Below, one piece after another: positions 34,700 to 44,864 of a stretch of 64,000 nucleotides of DNA. Position numbers and translations under genes: made by a program. The notes under the pieces are model-generated. The model ran no database searches and was not told the DNA's origin. It saw nothing but the letters and a program-made list of their open reading frames with translations. The stretch covers positions 124,001 to 188,000 of the forward strand of contig OW818695.1 of NCBI GenBank assembly GCA_942493345.1. The letters run 5' to 3'. Positions within the stretch are counted from its first letter, which is position 1, and every line of letters begins with the position of its first letter. Source of the stretch: GWE2-42-39 sp942493345 (GTDB taxonomy: Bacteria > Bacteroidota > Bacteroidia > Bacteroidales > Prolixibacteraceae).

Positions 34700-35776
34700 T
34701 CAGATATCAGTTATTGTTCTTAATTTTGTTTTGAAAATAGATGGATGAAAGTCCAAAGACATTTTTTTTATTAGATTATGATCAAATTGATGATTTTCTT
34801 CCTCAAATTTATTTATTACATTCATTAAATCTACGGAGGTTGCAGAATCAAAAGAATATCCAAACTTAGTATTGTATTTCTTTTCATTATCAAAAATTAA
34901 CTCCTGTGATGCTGGTGATTTTACAGCAATAATTGGAGTTCCCCTGGCAAATGATTCTATAATTGGCAAACCATATTCAAGGACTGTAGGTATAATACAT
35001 GCTTTTGCTCTTGATAGAAGATAAATAAGATTTTCGTCACTTTGATAGCCTTTAAAATTGACAGCCGGAAAATCACTAATATAATTATCTAGTAATGATC
35101 CTGTTCCGATAACAATCAAATTTAATTTCAAGCTAGCAAATGCCTCAAAAACATATTCTAATTTTTTCGCCTTTTCCAGTCTGGAAATTAGAATATAATA
35201 TGATTCTCTTTGAGGATTTTCTATTTGGTCTAAGTAAAATTTTTCAGAGGTAGGACAATATAAAACCTCAGCATCTACATTAAATATTTTTTTTAAAGTT
35301 GTTTGTGTATATTTTGAAATGCAGTAGATTTCATCAAATTTTTTATACTGCATTTTTTCAAAATAGATAAAAATTTTAATTAATGGTTTTATTATTTGTA
35401 ATAAAATTTTGTTGTTGAAAAAAACTTCAGGATTAACAACTCCTCTGGATGGAAAGTTTAAGTATAAAATTTTTTTTCTTCCTCTTAATTTAAAAAATTT
35501 TCCACTTGTGTCTGAATAGCAGAAGATAATATCATCATGTACCGTAAACATTGCAGAAAGTGCACATACGATAGGATATAAAAGAATAAAAATAATTCTT
35601 TTCGAAAAAATCCAACCCCATTTAGGCTGTCTGGTATTTATAAGTGTATTTTTCCATGCAGTATTTTTAATGTCGCACAAAACAGCAATCTCCTTCGGAT
35701 TAAGTGCATCATTAATGTGAAATAAGACTCTTTCTCCTCCTCCGAAATATATCAACTTATCATAAATAACAGTCAT
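34700..35776 (-). CDS. Glycosyltransferase family 4
   Basis: The 358-residue GT-B enzyme has an N-terminal domain starting MTVIYDKLIYFGGGERVLFH and a C-terminal nucleotide-binding domain with YYILISRLEKAKKLEYVFEA and the E-x7-E motif region EYGLPIIESFARGTPIIA. GT4 enzymes are retaining and mostly use UDP- or GDP-sugars. It is cytoplasmic and adds one sugar of the lipid-linked repeat unit. It belongs to the minus-strand polysaccharide operon. Donor and acceptor are unknown. Confidence 0.88.
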   Translation of the reverse strand: MTVIYDKLIYFGGGERVLFHINDALNPKEIAVLCDIKNTAWKNTLINTRQPKWGWIFSKRIIFILLYPIVCALSAMFTVHDDIIFCYSDTSGKFFKLRGRKKILYLNFPSRGVVNPEVFFNNKILLQIIKPLIKIFIYFEKMQYKKFDEIYCISKYTQTTLKKIFNVDAEVLYCPTSEKFYLDQIENPQRESYYILISRLEKAKKLEYVFEAFASLKLNLIVIGTGSLLDNYISDFPAVNFKGYQSDENLIYLLSRAKACIIPTVLEYGLPIIESFARGTPIIAVKSPASQELIFDNEKKYNTKFGYSFDSATSVDLMNVINKFEEENHQFDHNLIKKMSLDFHPSIFKTKLRTITDI

Positions 35777-35858
35777 TTTTTTATTCTTTTATTTATTACG
35801 GTGATGATTGTGAGACGTTTGTGCATTTTGTAATCGCAATAACAGAAAATGACGAATT

Positions 35859-36881
35859 TTAATTGTTGTAAGTATCTTTTTTGTCTACATTAGAACTTTT
35901 ACACCAAATATAGAAGCGCTTTATGTATCTTAATAGAAAACTAGGAATAAAAAAAACAGGAAATATTTTATACCAAAATAAAGGGAAATACCAATATCGG
36001 CTTATATACAATAAAAAAAGTTTGTACTGTGTTGCAGAAGAACAACCATCTGCTTTTATTACGGCTAAACTTCTTGCCATCCTATCCGCAATTATAGTAT
36101 AAATTACTTTATTATAAGTATCACTTCGATACCCGAAAATGCGTTGAATAACTGCAGTAAAGTTTATATGTGTAATCAATTGACGATTGTAAACTCCTAG
36201 TCTGGCTAAAAAAGAATCATTACCACTTCTGTATTTGACTAGTTCTTTATGTATATATAGCCATTTAGATTCAAATTCAAACATTCGACCGATTATATAT
36301 ACAAGTAACCATGAATTGTAATAATTATCCAAGTTATTATTTGAAACTGTTTTCAACCAAATATCTCTGTTTACAATTTGGCCTGAAAGAAACCCTAAAT
36401 GCATTCCTAAATTAGAAAAACATTTTTTGCAATCTGTAAACAAAAAATCATTTTTTATTTTACTTCTACTTATCGCTGGTACAGTATGAATTTTGAATTG
36501 CATTTTTGAGTCGTAAGCAATATAATTTACACTAATTCCTGATAATGGAGAGTATAAATCAATATAATTAAGTACATATTTCAATGCTCCATGCTCTAAT
36601 AAATCATCATCACTCATTAGCCAACAATATTCTCCATGAGAGAGCTGAACTGCTCGTAATATATCTCTATCTACACCAACACATTCATCCCTTCTGAAAT
36701 ATACAAGATTAGAAAATAATTTTGCATATTTCTCAACTAACGATTTAGTATTATCAGTTGAGGCACCATCAACAATCACAACTTCCAAATCATCCATATC
36801 CTGTGAGAGAAGACTATTCAAGCACTCATTTAAATAAGCTTCTCTATTTCGCGTAGGTATACAAATAGATAATTTAGACAT
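35859..36881 (-). CDS. Glycosyltransferase family 2, abequosyltransferase-like (copy 1)
   Basis: The 340-residue GT-A enzyme begins SICIPTRNREAYL. VVIVDGASTDNT forms the nucleotide pocket and HGEYCWLMSDDDLL contains the DxD metal motif. The phrase GVDRD with GEYCWLMSDD is shared with the next gene and recalls GT2 enzymes annotated as abequosyltransferases (WbaV-like), which use CDP-3,6-dideoxyhexoses. That fits the CDP-3,6-dideoxyhexose genes in this operon, but the donor is inferred. The C-terminal third is aromatic and basic and may touch the membrane. Confidence 0.85.
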   Translation of the reverse strand: MSKLSICIPTRNREAYLNECLNSLLSQDMDDLEVVIVDGASTDNTKSLVEKYAKLFSNLVYFRRDECVGVDRDILRAVQLSHGEYCWLMSDDDLLEHGALKYVLNYIDLYSPLSGISVNYIAYDSKMQFKIHTVPAISRSKIKNDFLFTDCKKCFSNLGMHLGFLSGQIVNRDIWLKTVSNNNLDNYYNSWLLVYIIGRMFEFESKWLYIHKELVKYRSGNDSFLARLGVYNRQLITHINFTAVIQRIFGYRSDTYNKVIYTIIADRMARSLAVIKADGCSSATQYKLFLLYISRYWYFPLFWYKIFPVFFIPSFLLRYIKRFYIWCKSSNVDKKDTYNN

Positions 36882-36933
36882 ATGAAATTCTTTAATTTAA
36901 TGAGGTTAGATAATTAAAATATAGATTCGAAAT

Positions 36934-37947
36934 TTAATACTTCAATAATAATCTTTTATATATTATCTTGAAATTAGAGTTCAATAATATAGCTACATTT
37001 ACTATAAATTTGAAGCGACCAATTAAACCACATATTTGAAGCGTTAGAGGTCGATAACCGAAATATAGCAATTGGGAGGTGTGTTCATCCCATCGTTCTG
37101 AAGATTCTATAGAAGACCGAAACTTTATAAGTCTATGCCAACGATGCTCTCGGGTCATTACATTTAAAAACTTTTGTTTGATCTCGAGCTCATCAGAAAA
37201 TAATAAGTCTGCAAGTAGCGAATACCCATTAAAATCTAATAGGTATCTTTTTTCAATACCTTGCCCAGAAAAGGAATCATTTCCGGGGCGGTTTAAAACT
37301 AACGGTTGGGAAATGTACTTTATAATGCAATTAGTTTTACGAAACGAAAAAAGTGTATATACATGTGCGTAACCGGTTTTGTCCATTAATTCATTAAATT
37401 CAATATTTATCCATTTTGTCCGTAAAAAAATTATTGAACACATATAACAAAAAAGTGCATTATTTGAAGTAGCGAGCTCCATATACTCTAGAAATTGATT
37501 TTTATCTGTAATATTGAACTTGTCTGTTTTATGTGATTTTTGTAAAAAGTGAGATTTTGACCAAGACTTCATCTTTGCATTGCAATAGAAAATATCACAT
37601 AAATATATATCATCACCAGAAGTAATCTCTTTAAGTATTTGATTTACTGCCTCCTTTGCTAGCATATCATCGCTGGACATTAGCCAGCAATATTCGCCAT
37701 GCGCTAACTCAACGGCTTTAGCCATATCTCGATCAATACCCATATTCTTTTCAGAGCGATGATAAATTAAATTGGGAAACTTTTCTTGAAACGACTTGAC
37801 TACTTCAGCGGTGTTATCAGTTGATGCACCGTCCAAAATTACTATTTCAATATTACTATTAGCTTGATAAATAATACTTTCAAGTGTATCACCTATAAAA
37901 TTACCCCTATTATATGTTGGAATACAAAATGATAATTTGATGCTCAT
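36934..37947 (-). CDS. Glycosyltransferase family 2, abequosyltransferase-like (copy 2)
   Basis: The 337-residue paralogue of the following gene has the same blocks: LSFCIPTYNRGNF, IVILDGASTDNT, GIDRD and HGEYCWLMSSDDML with the DxD-equivalent. The two genes lie in tandem and probably arose by duplication. The start codon overlaps the stop of the Wzy-like gene in an ATGA, indicating coupling. The likely role is transfer of one repeat-unit sugar; see copy 1 for the possible 3,6-dideoxyhexose link. Confidence 0.85.
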   Translation of the reverse strand: MSIKLSFCIPTYNRGNFIGDTLESIIYQANSNIEIVILDGASTDNTAEVVKSFQEKFPNLIYHRSEKNMGIDRDMAKAVELAHGEYCWLMSSDDMLAKEAVNQILKEITSGDDIYLCDIFYCNAKMKSWSKSHFLQKSHKTDKFNITDKNQFLEYMELATSNNALFCYMCSIIFLRTKWINIEFNELMDKTGYAHVYTLFSFRKTNCIIKYISQPLVLNRPGNDSFSGQGIEKRYLLDFNGYSLLADLLFSDELEIKQKFLNVMTREHRWHRLIKFRSSIESSERWDEHTSQLLYFGYRPLTLQICGLIGRFKFIVNVAILLNSNFKIIYKRLLLKY

Positions 37948-39356
37948 ACTACTACTTTTTTCTTTAAAAAATTATTAATGTTAATATTTATCGCCACCAA
38001 GATTCCCATCAAAAAATAGAAATGAGACAAATACCAGGTAAATTCCACAAATGCACAGGTAATTATATATGTCGCAATAGAAATAATGAATCCATTTAAA
38101 AATATAAATATCATCTTTTTGTTCGTTGCAGAAATTTTATCAATATCTTTTATACTCTTCATTGAACTTGAAAAGACAGAAATTACCATGACAAAAAATG
38201 CAAAAAGACCGATTATTCCAGAATTTGCTAATAGACATACGATAAGATCATGGCTGGTAACCGTTCCCCATCCTAAACCTAAAGCTGGATATCTTAAAAA
38301 ATAACTCCATGCGGTTTTAACTGAATAAAGCCGCTCCAATGCTGAACCTGAATCCAGCTTTGTAAATATAATTTCATGAAAATAGCTTTGAATAATAGGA
38401 GTGAAATTATACAGAAAAATGAAACTAATAAGAATAAATACTGAGCTTATAAAAATTGCCTTTACCTTACAAATATTATTAATGTATGCAATTAGTATGA
38501 AAATAAATATGCACACGATAATCCCTAAGATAGCGCTTGATGAAGTTGATAATAACAAAACAAATATGATTGTTGAAAACATTATGCGATCTATAGTAGA
38601 TGTAAAAATAACTCCTCGTCGAACATAAGATACAATAAAAAGAGGTAAAATAGTTAATATGATTTGTGCTAAATGTGAAGGTTCTTGTGTAACCGAAGAA
38701 ATCCGTAAAAAATTTCCAACACCATTGTCTATAGTTGTTCCTAAGGCCATCTGATTCCCTTCTGACATAGTATTAAATAGAAATTCGGGATAAGCAATAT
38801 TAACTACCTTGCAAAAGAATTGAAACCCGCCCCAAAGAGATATAAAAAAAACTGAAAAGGTGTATGTTTTGATAGATCGGTATAACATTTCAGATGATGA
38901 ATTTTTTATGGCTATAATATAGATTAATAGCATTCCAAATATAATTGGGTAAACTTTTTTTATACTCTGTATTGAAAACCGAACTGGAATATCGTCATAG
39001 AAACTGTTTATTTTACCAGAGAAAACACTAAAATGCCCATTAATGATCAAAGGCATCAGTGTAGTTAATAATATAACAATTATAAATACGACCATGTATT
39101 TAAAGGGTTTATGATTCGCTTTTAATGAAGGGAATTTTATCCTGCCGGTTAAAACGATATTTATAAATTCTTTTATGGTTAATAAAATTCCAAAATATTG
39201 TGCTGCGACTAGCGCTGCTCCTGAAGCAGAATTAATAAGAGAAGTTGCAGTAAAGGGAATAAAAAAAATCGTTAAATAATATAAATATCTTCTTCCTGTG
39301 AAAAAAAAAATAAGCCCTAGGGGAATTAGAAATATTCCCGGAAATGTTATTTGCAT
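37944..39356 (-). CDS. O-antigen polymerase/ligase family membrane protein (Wzy-like)
   Basis: The 470-residue, very hydrophobic protein has about 10-12 membrane segments and a large loop around 190-230 (QMALGTTIDNGVGNFLRISS, then VTQEPSHLAQ). Such a loop, followed by the block YFLRYPALGLGWGTVTSHD, is the hallmark of the Wzy_C/O-antigen ligase superfamily. In a Wzx/Wzy locus it polymerises lipid-linked repeat units at the periplasmic face of the inner membrane. As usual for Wzy, sequence alone does not distinguish polymerase from ligase; a polymerase is expected because the operon has Wzx and Wzz. Confidence 0.85.
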   Translation of the reverse strand: MQITFPGIFLIPLGLIFFFTGRRYLYYLTIFFIPFTATSLINSASGAALVAAQYFGILLTIKEFINIVLTGRIKFPSLKANHKPFKYMVVFIIVILLTTLMPLIINGHFSVFSGKINSFYDDIPVRFSIQSIKKVYPIIFGMLLIYIIAIKNSSSEMLYRSIKTYTFSVFFISLWGGFQFFCKVVNIAYPEFLFNTMSEGNQMALGTTIDNGVGNFLRISSVTQEPSHLAQIILTILPLFIVSYVRRGVIFTSTIDRIMFSTIIFVLLLSTSSSAILGIIVCIFIFILIAYINNICKVKAIFISSVFILISFIFLYNFTPIIQSYFHEIIFTKLDSGSALERLYSVKTAWSYFLRYPALGLGWGTVTSHDLIVCLLANSGIIGLFAFFVMVISVFSSSMKSIKDIDKISATNKKMIFIFLNGFIISIATYIITCAFVEFTWYLSHFYFLMGILVAINININNFLKKKVVV

Positions 39357-39412
39357 TCTATTGTTTATTATACTTGATTAGGGTTCGATTTTTAAATCAT
39401 GATAGGCGATCT

Positions 39413-40438
39413 CTATTCGACCACATTATTTATATTTATTTGGCCAACAATATTCTGTAATTCATCATCATTTGTGAAGCAAAAATCCTTGTCATCTAAT
39501 AAATCCTTTAAACCGCCAATATTAGAAACAATTACACTCTTATTGTATAATTTAGCCCTGCTTAAAACTCCTGAATTTGAGCTTATATGGTATGGAAGAA
39601 CAATATAATCCGAAGCTATTATCCAATTATCGAAATCCTCGAAGCTTAAATATTTTTTTATCAAATGGATATTATTTACTGACATGCTAATCTCAGAAAG
39701 TTTTGAAAAATAATTAATCGTACTTGTATCGGCTTCTAGTCTGATATCGCCAACGATATATAATTCACAATTTTGAAAGTTACCCTCAGAAAATACTTTT
39801 GCAATGCGATCAAATCCCTTATTTGCATTTATAAATCCATTACATACAAAAATAGTATTTCGATGTTGGATATTTAATTTATTTCTAGCTTCGATTTTGG
39901 ATAAATTAGAAAATCTCTGGAATTTCATGTTTTCTTTCTCAATTATGTACTGTTCAGAACGCAAAGTGATATGCAATTTTTCTTCAAATATTATCCTTTG
40001 ACTATTTGTAAAAAATGTAATTTGAGGAACGCTGCTCCATATTTTCTTATGCAAAAAAGTACGTTCAAAAAAAAACTTGGTCAAGGGAGGTTCATGTATA
40101 ATGATGTTAATATTTCTAATCAACTTGAATATAATGCAAAAAGAAAAAAGTGGAATTATATTAAAAAATCGTAAGGGATTTTTCCCGACATAGAAATATT
40201 CTTCAGGCGTAAAATGAAGATTTATTTTCTTGTATTTTTTTGCGTATTTACACAGTTTTAGCAAATTGAAGCCTCCAATTAAATTCTCATGATAAGTTCC
40301 TTCACAATCAAAAGGTGATAAAATATCAACAATCCATCCCTCATTTTTGAGGGTAGTAGCCATTTGGAAATTATTTGCTGCTACACCACATTTTCGTGGA
40401 ATATTTGGACCTATGATTAGTATCTTTTTTTCGTTCAT
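39413..40438 (-). CDS. Glycosyltransferase (GT-B, family 4-like)
   Basis: From MNEKKILIIGPNIPRKCGVA (ATG 40438) the protein has 341 residues. It is a GT-B fold protein with an N-terminal Rossmann domain and a C-terminal domain with FVCNGFINANKGFDRIAKVF and SDYIVLPYHISSNSGVLSRA, typical of GT4 donor-site strands. It is cytoplasmic and adds a repeat-unit sugar. The family fit is weaker than for the other glycosyltransferases here. A TTG four codons upstream is a less likely start. Confidence 0.75.
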   Translation of the reverse strand: MNEKKILIIGPNIPRKCGVAANNFQMATTLKNEGWIVDILSPFDCEGTYHENLIGGFNLLKLCKYAKKYKKINLHFTPEEYFYVGKNPLRFFNIIPLFSFCIIFKLIRNINIIIHEPPLTKFFFERTFLHKKIWSSVPQITFFTNSQRIIFEEKLHITLRSEQYIIEKENMKFQRFSNLSKIEARNKLNIQHRNTIFVCNGFINANKGFDRIAKVFSEGNFQNCELYIVGDIRLEADTSTINYFSKLSEISMSVNNIHLIKKYLSFEDFDNWIIASDYIVLPYHISSNSGVLSRAKLYNKSVIVSNIGGLKDLLDDKDFCFTNDDELQNIVGQININNVVE

Positions 40439-40518
40439 ATTAGGCTGCAATGGTATTAAATTTACTAAAATTGTTCACAACAAACAATCTAAGACATGTA
40501 TACTGTATATATTAAATA

Positions 40519-41271
40519 TTAACGATTAATAGGCTTAAACCAAAAATTATTAATATAATCTTTTGAGTAAATATCGTTTAGAAATGGCTTCTGGTGTAAT
40601 TCATATGAAAATATTGAAAGAGGATAATAAGTTTTTTTGTGAAAGTATCCTCCCTCATATCCAAGTGATAAAATAGTATTAAAAACATCAGCAATATTAT
40701 GCTCTTTCAAATGTCTTTGTTCTATTTCAATGAGGATTACAGGCAATTCTCTTTTTATCGTATTGATGGCGCCATGAATAACTTCTAATTCATTTCCTTC
40801 TGTGTCAATTTTTATAAATCCTACTTCCTGAAAATTATATTCATCTAAGCATCGAACAGGAATCGTAATTACTTTTCTTTCTCCACCAGGATCATTAACG
40901 CTTCCAAGACCAATATTTAATTCATTTGTATTCTGAATATAAGGAATATAAAATCGTCTATCTTCATTTTTATTTGATAATCCAACATTATAAATTGTAA
41001 TATTTTCTTTTTTAAATGCGTATGCCTTGAGTAGATTTGTACATTCTGTAATTGGTTCGAAGGATTCAACATTTTTGAATAATTTTGATAAAGCATAACT
41101 GTATGTACCTTTATTAGCACCAATATCAATAGCACGAATATAATTGTATATATTATCTTTCAGTATAAAAATATTATCGTCTAATTTTCCCGAAATCTTT
41201 AAATAGTTATATACAATTGGTAGCCGGAAAGAATGGGGAATAAATGCTTTTATAATTTTTGAAATTTTCAT
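40519..41271 (-). CDS. FkbM-family methyltransferase
   Basis: The 250-residue protein has a SAM-binding core with AIDIGANKGTYSYALS as motif I. VGFIKIDTEGNELEVIHGA is the hallmark block of FkbM-type O-methyltransferases. In polysaccharide loci these enzymes methylate a hydroxyl of a sugar. The start is MKISKIIKAF (41271); a TTG 13 codons earlier is less likely. Target sugar unknown. Confidence 0.87.
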   Translation of the reverse strand: MKISKIIKAFIPHSFRLPIVYNYLKISGKLDDNIFILKDNIYNYIRAIDIGANKGTYSYALSKLFKNVESFEPITECTNLLKAYAFKKENITIYNVGLSNKNEDRRFYIPYIQNTNELNIGLGSVNDPGGERKVITIPVRCLDEYNFQEVGFIKIDTEGNELEVIHGAINTIKRELPVILIEIEQRHLKEHNIADVFNTILSLGYEGGYFHKKTYYPLSIFSYELHQKPFLNDIYSKDYINNFWFKPINR

Positions 41272-41328
41272 AATATTTATGTAATAGTTTTTAAGTGATG
41301 TCGATGACAAAACAATCCATTAAGTGGA

Positions 41329-42258
41329 CTAAAATAATTTTCTTTTAACTGCAACAATCCATTTCAATAATCTTAGGTTTAAGATAAAAAAAAGCCAATG
41401 CCACTTTTTATTTGGAGAAATCATATTCAATGCAGACTCAGCGAGAGCTGACTTTTTTTTATCTCCTATTAAAGATTGATGCTTTCCCCAATTATAAATA
41501 AAATTCTTACTATAGTTATTCATTGCATTTTTTAGCACATTATTTAGCACTGTAGATTTTTTTATCCACTCTATAAGCTTTATTTGAGAGAAAATAGCAT
41601 CTTCAGACAAGGACAGATTCTGATTATGAACCCTGATTTTTGTTATAACCTGTGAACTGAAAAATACAGAATTATTTATGGCCAATAGTGATAGAAGTGC
41701 AAAATCAGTCGATGTTCCTACATCTGGATACCCTCCCATATTTTTTGCTGCAATAGTTCTAAACATTGTAGCAGAAGGAAAAGCAACCCTTTTACATTCT
41801 AATATATTTAGAAGCAACTCATACCCTTTCTCGATTTTGGGTGCATCAAAACTATAGCTGGGCTGATTCGTCTCCTCATTTTCGACAAATGCAACCCGCC
41901 CGTATGATATTGAAATTGTATCATTAATAAACCCCGCCAATAATTCTTCAATGGCATAATTTTCAAGCATATCATCGTCTGAAAGAAGCAAGAAAAATTC
42001 TCCAGTTGCAATATTCAAACAGTGATTAAAATTAAATACCATCCCTTTATTTTCAGTGTGATGCACGACCTTTAATCTTTCGTCACAATAATCTAATAAG
42101 ATTTCTGCCGTATTATCTATTGAACCATTGTTTGAAACAATTATTTCGACATTTTTATACGATTGATATAAAGCACTTTCAATTGCCTGTTTTAAATAGA
42201 AGGATCTATTGTATGTTGGAATACCAATACTCACCTTGGGATTTTGTAGAATGGACAT
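41329..42258 (-). CDS. Glycosyltransferase family 2
   Basis: The 309-residue GT-A enzyme has VSIGIPTYNRSFYLKQAIES at the start, IIVSNNGSIDNT in the nucleotide pocket and FFLLLSDDDMLE with the DxD motif. The last 60 residues are basic with a hydrophobic stretch (WHWLFFILNLRLLKWIV), so it is probably membrane-associated. It sits between the flippase (14 bases upstream) and the FkbM methyltransferase in the same operon. It is less similar to the abequosyltransferase-like pair than they are to each other. Confidence 0.87.
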   Translation of the reverse strand: MSILQNPKVSIGIPTYNRSFYLKQAIESALYQSYKNVEIIVSNNGSIDNTAEILLDYCDERLKVVHHTENKGMVFNFNHCLNIATGEFFLLLSDDDMLENYAIEELLAGFINDTISISYGRVAFVENEETNQPSYSFDAPKIEKGYELLLNILECKRVAFPSATMFRTIAAKNMGGYPDVGTSTDFALLSLLAINNSVFFSSQVITKIRVHNQNLSLSEDAIFSQIKLIEWIKKSTVLNNVLKNAMNNYSKNFIYNWGKHQSLIGDKKKSALAESALNMISPNKKWHWLFFILNLRLLKWIVAVKRKLF

Positions 42259-42271
42259 AGAAAGAATGATG

Positions 42272-43699
42272 TTAATTTTCAGCGACTTGGGTTGTTTTAA
42301 TCTTACTTCTTATTGCAATAATTGAATAAATTAACATATTATTTGGTGTTAATCTGTATTTCTTAAATATTTCATAAGGCCACTTCCAATTATTATAGGA
42401 TAGCTGAACTATCGCTTGAGAAATTAATAATCCTAATAATCCTAAATTTGTTAATTTAACAAGGGCGGTTGATAAAATAATTATTGCAATACCGGAAATC
42501 ATAGCTGCCTTAATGAATGGAATTTTATTTTCACTTGTAATAAAAGTTGCGAACATTGAGTGATTGTTCTCCAGAAACAAAAAAATTGACATAAAAATAA
42601 GGAATCCAGTTGGAAGAAGCGTCACCGGAGAATGCATAAGAGACAACAGTTTTTGTCCAAAAAATATAATAAAAAGAGCTCCAAAAAGATAAATAATCCA
42701 ATTGATAAAAGTACAAAATGCAATTATTTCTTTTATTCTTTCATCTTCTTTATAAAGAAATGCAATATTCAATTCTGGAAGATAAACGGTATAGAGAGTC
42801 GAGCTTAAAGCTGCAAGGATCGTGAATAGCTGTAATGTAATACCATAACTTGCAGTAGTCTCTAGTCCCAAAAAACTTGAACATAGCAATGTGTTTGATT
42901 GAGTAATTAAGAAGGCACCAAAAGAGACCATTCCTAATCGCCAAGCATTATGCCACATAATTACAAACGTTCCGTTAAATTTAACTTTACTTTTTGTAGC
43001 ATTGCATTCACGTTGAAATAATACCTCCTTGTTTACATTTTTAAGAAAATAAATTTTGGAAATTAACCTTAGAGAAAATCCACTAATAAGATATGCAAAT
43101 GCAACTGCTATTAAATTAAAGGAAAGTAGTACTCCAATAATTGTTATTAATATTTGCAAAATACGTGATGTAATACTTGCGATCTGTCCTTGTCTAATCG
43201 CTCCGATTCCTCGCAACAAGGGAGCCCAATAACTATAAAAAAGATTGAAGAAAATACCTGTACAAAATATTACCCATGCTATTACATGTTGATTCCCATT
43301 AACCTCTTTTGTTATGCTTAAAATGTAAAGAGTTCCGACTGTTAATAAAAGAACGACAGAAACAAGAGAGATAATTAGATATATTCTTTGGGTTACATAA
43401 AAAACATTTTTCAGTAGTAAGTAATTTGGTTCACTTTGAATGGATACATTCCCTATTCCGACTTTTTTTAATTCTTGAGATCCTCCCCAAGCATAACTAA
43501 CATTTCTTGCCAAAGTCGGTGAAAATCCAAAATCTAAAAGATTCACCAATGCGCTAATGCTCATAAACGTATACCATAGGCCAATTTCGTATGACGATAA
43601 GTATATAAGTAAAAATGGTAAAATAATTAAGCCTGTGGCAATATTTAGAAAAAACCCCAAATAGCTCCAAATGATATCAGCTTTTGATATTTTAATCAT
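42272..43699 (-). CDS. Wzx-type polysaccharide flippase
   Basis: The 475-residue integral membrane protein has about 12-14 hydrophobic segments, in the layout of the MOP/Wzx superfamily. The first block, IWSYLGFFLNIATGLIILPF, and the early phrase EIGLWYTFMSISALVNLLDF are typical. It should carry undecaprenyl-linked repeat units across the inner membrane to the Wzy polymerase. It is the first gene after the IS982 insertion in the direction of transcription, so its expression may depend on readthrough or on a promoter in the 150 bases before it. Confidence 0.88.
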   Translation of the reverse strand: MIKISKADIIWSYLGFFLNIATGLIILPFLLIYLSSYEIGLWYTFMSISALVNLLDFGFSPTLARNVSYAWGGSQELKKVGIGNVSIQSEPNYLLLKNVFYVTQRIYLIISLVSVVLLLTVGTLYILSITKEVNGNQHVIAWVIFCTGIFFNLFYSYWAPLLRGIGAIRQGQIASITSRILQILITIIGVLLSFNLIAVAFAYLISGFSLRLISKIYFLKNVNKEVLFQRECNATKSKVKFNGTFVIMWHNAWRLGMVSFGAFLITQSNTLLCSSFLGLETTASYGITLQLFTILAALSSTLYTVYLPELNIAFLYKEDERIKEIIAFCTFINWIIYLFGALFIIFFGQKLLSLMHSPVTLLPTGFLIFMSIFLFLENNHSMFATFITSENKIPFIKAAMISGIAIIILSTALVKLTNLGLLGLLISQAIVQLSYNNWKWPYEIFKKYRLTPNNMLIYSIIAIRSKIKTTQVAEN

Positions 43700-43842
43700 T
43701 ATCTAGATCAACGTAAGTAAATAATATTATTCCCTTTTTAAGTTTCATTCATTATAAGTATAAAACATGAAATAATGTCGTATTTCTTATTCGCATTACC
43801 TAAAATAGCTGGTAGTTTTTGAATTTCGATACGACAACAAAT

Positions 43843-43850
43843 TGTTCTTA
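43843..43850. repeat. Target-site duplication of the IS982 element (left copy)
   Basis: TGTTCTTA is repeated exactly at 44865-44872, immediately outside the right inverted repeat; that copy ends one base before the stop codon of the SDR gene. Confidence 0.9.
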
Positions 43851-44864
43851 ACCTGTTGTGTGAAACTATAAATTGAATAAAATAATCGTGCATTAAGCTA
43901 CTATTTAGTATTTTAAGGTTGCGAAACAAAAAATATTAAAACAAGCCATGCACGATATCAAGACGAATTTCGACAAAATTTTGGAAGTATTAAAATCCAT
44001 ATTGCAGAATAAGGTAGATCATACCGGTAATTTTCCAAAGGTTGGGAAGAAACCTAAGTTTTCAGATATAGAGGTAATAAGCCTTAACCTGACCAGTGAA
44101 TATTTGTCAATAGACAGCGAGAACCTGCTGTTTAAAAAGTTGAACGGAGAATATATGAAAGAATTTCCGAGGTTAATTGATCGCACACAATACAATCGTC
44201 GTAAAAAATCACTCTTCCATCAGACAGAATTTGTCCGCAAACAATTAAGCCGTACTTTCAGTGAAAATGAAGAGGTGTTTGTTATTGACTCGATGCCCCT
44301 TGAGATTTGTCGAAATGCCAGGGCTTCAAGGCTAAAAATCTGCAAAGAAGATTTCTCTACCTCTCCGGCCAAAGGGTTCTGTGCCTCACAAAACCAATAT
44401 TACTTTGGATATAAATTGCACGGTATCTGTACCTTTGACGGAGTATTTACCTCGATTGATCTGACTAAAGCCAATGTTCATGATGTCAACTATTTAAAAG
44501 ATGTGAAAGTTAGCCTTTCCGATTGTACCTTACTGGCAGACAAAGGATATATTGATGCCGGGCAACAATTGGATTTATTCCATTCAGCTAACATCAGGCT
44601 GGAAACACCAATGAGAGCAAATCAGGGAAACTATAAAAAGCACCCTTACATTTTCCGCAAATCCAGGAAAAGAATTGAAACTCTATATAGCCAGTTGTGT
44701 GATCAGTTTTTAATTAGGCGAAACTATGCTAAAACATTTATCGGATTTAAAACCAGAATCTTATCAAAGATAACTGCTTTGACAATCGTTCAATATATCA
44801 ATCGGTTCATTAACAACAGACCGATCAACTTTTTGAAACATGCTATTTAATTCACACAACAGGT
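43851..44864 (+). mobile_element. IS982-family insertion sequence, complete
   Basis: Perfect 14-bp terminal inverted repeats (ACCTGTTGTGTGAA at 43851-43864 and its complement at 44851-44864) bound 1014 bp. An 8-bp target duplication, TGTTCTTA, lies at 43843-43850 and 44865-44872. Size, ends and transposase all fit IS982. The intact ends and reading frame point to a recent insertion. Confidence 0.95.
43948..44850 (+). CDS. IS982-family transposase
   Basis: The 300-residue DDE transposase is intact. VFVIDSMPLEICRN supplies the first Asp, LLADKGYID the second, and RKRIETLYSQLCDQF the Glu; spacing and flanking words are those of IS982. The YYFGYKLHG block is also typical of the family. It lies opposite to the polysaccharide operon, inside perfect terminal repeats, with its stop codon adjoining the right end. 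Confidence 0.96.
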   Translation: MHDIKTNFDKILEVLKSILQNKVDHTGNFPKVGKKPKFSDIEVISLNLTSEYLSIDSENLLFKKLNGEYMKEFPRLIDRTQYNRRKKSLFHQTEFVRKQLSRTFSENEEVFVIDSMPLEICRNARASRLKICKEDFSTSPAKGFCASQNQYYFGYKLHGICTFDGVFTSIDLTKANVHDVNYLKDVKVSLSDCTLLADKGYIDAGQQLDLFHSANIRLETPMRANQGNYKKHPYIFRKSRKRIETLYSQLCDQFLIRRNYAKTFIGFKTRILSKITALTIVQYINRFINNRPINFLKHAI

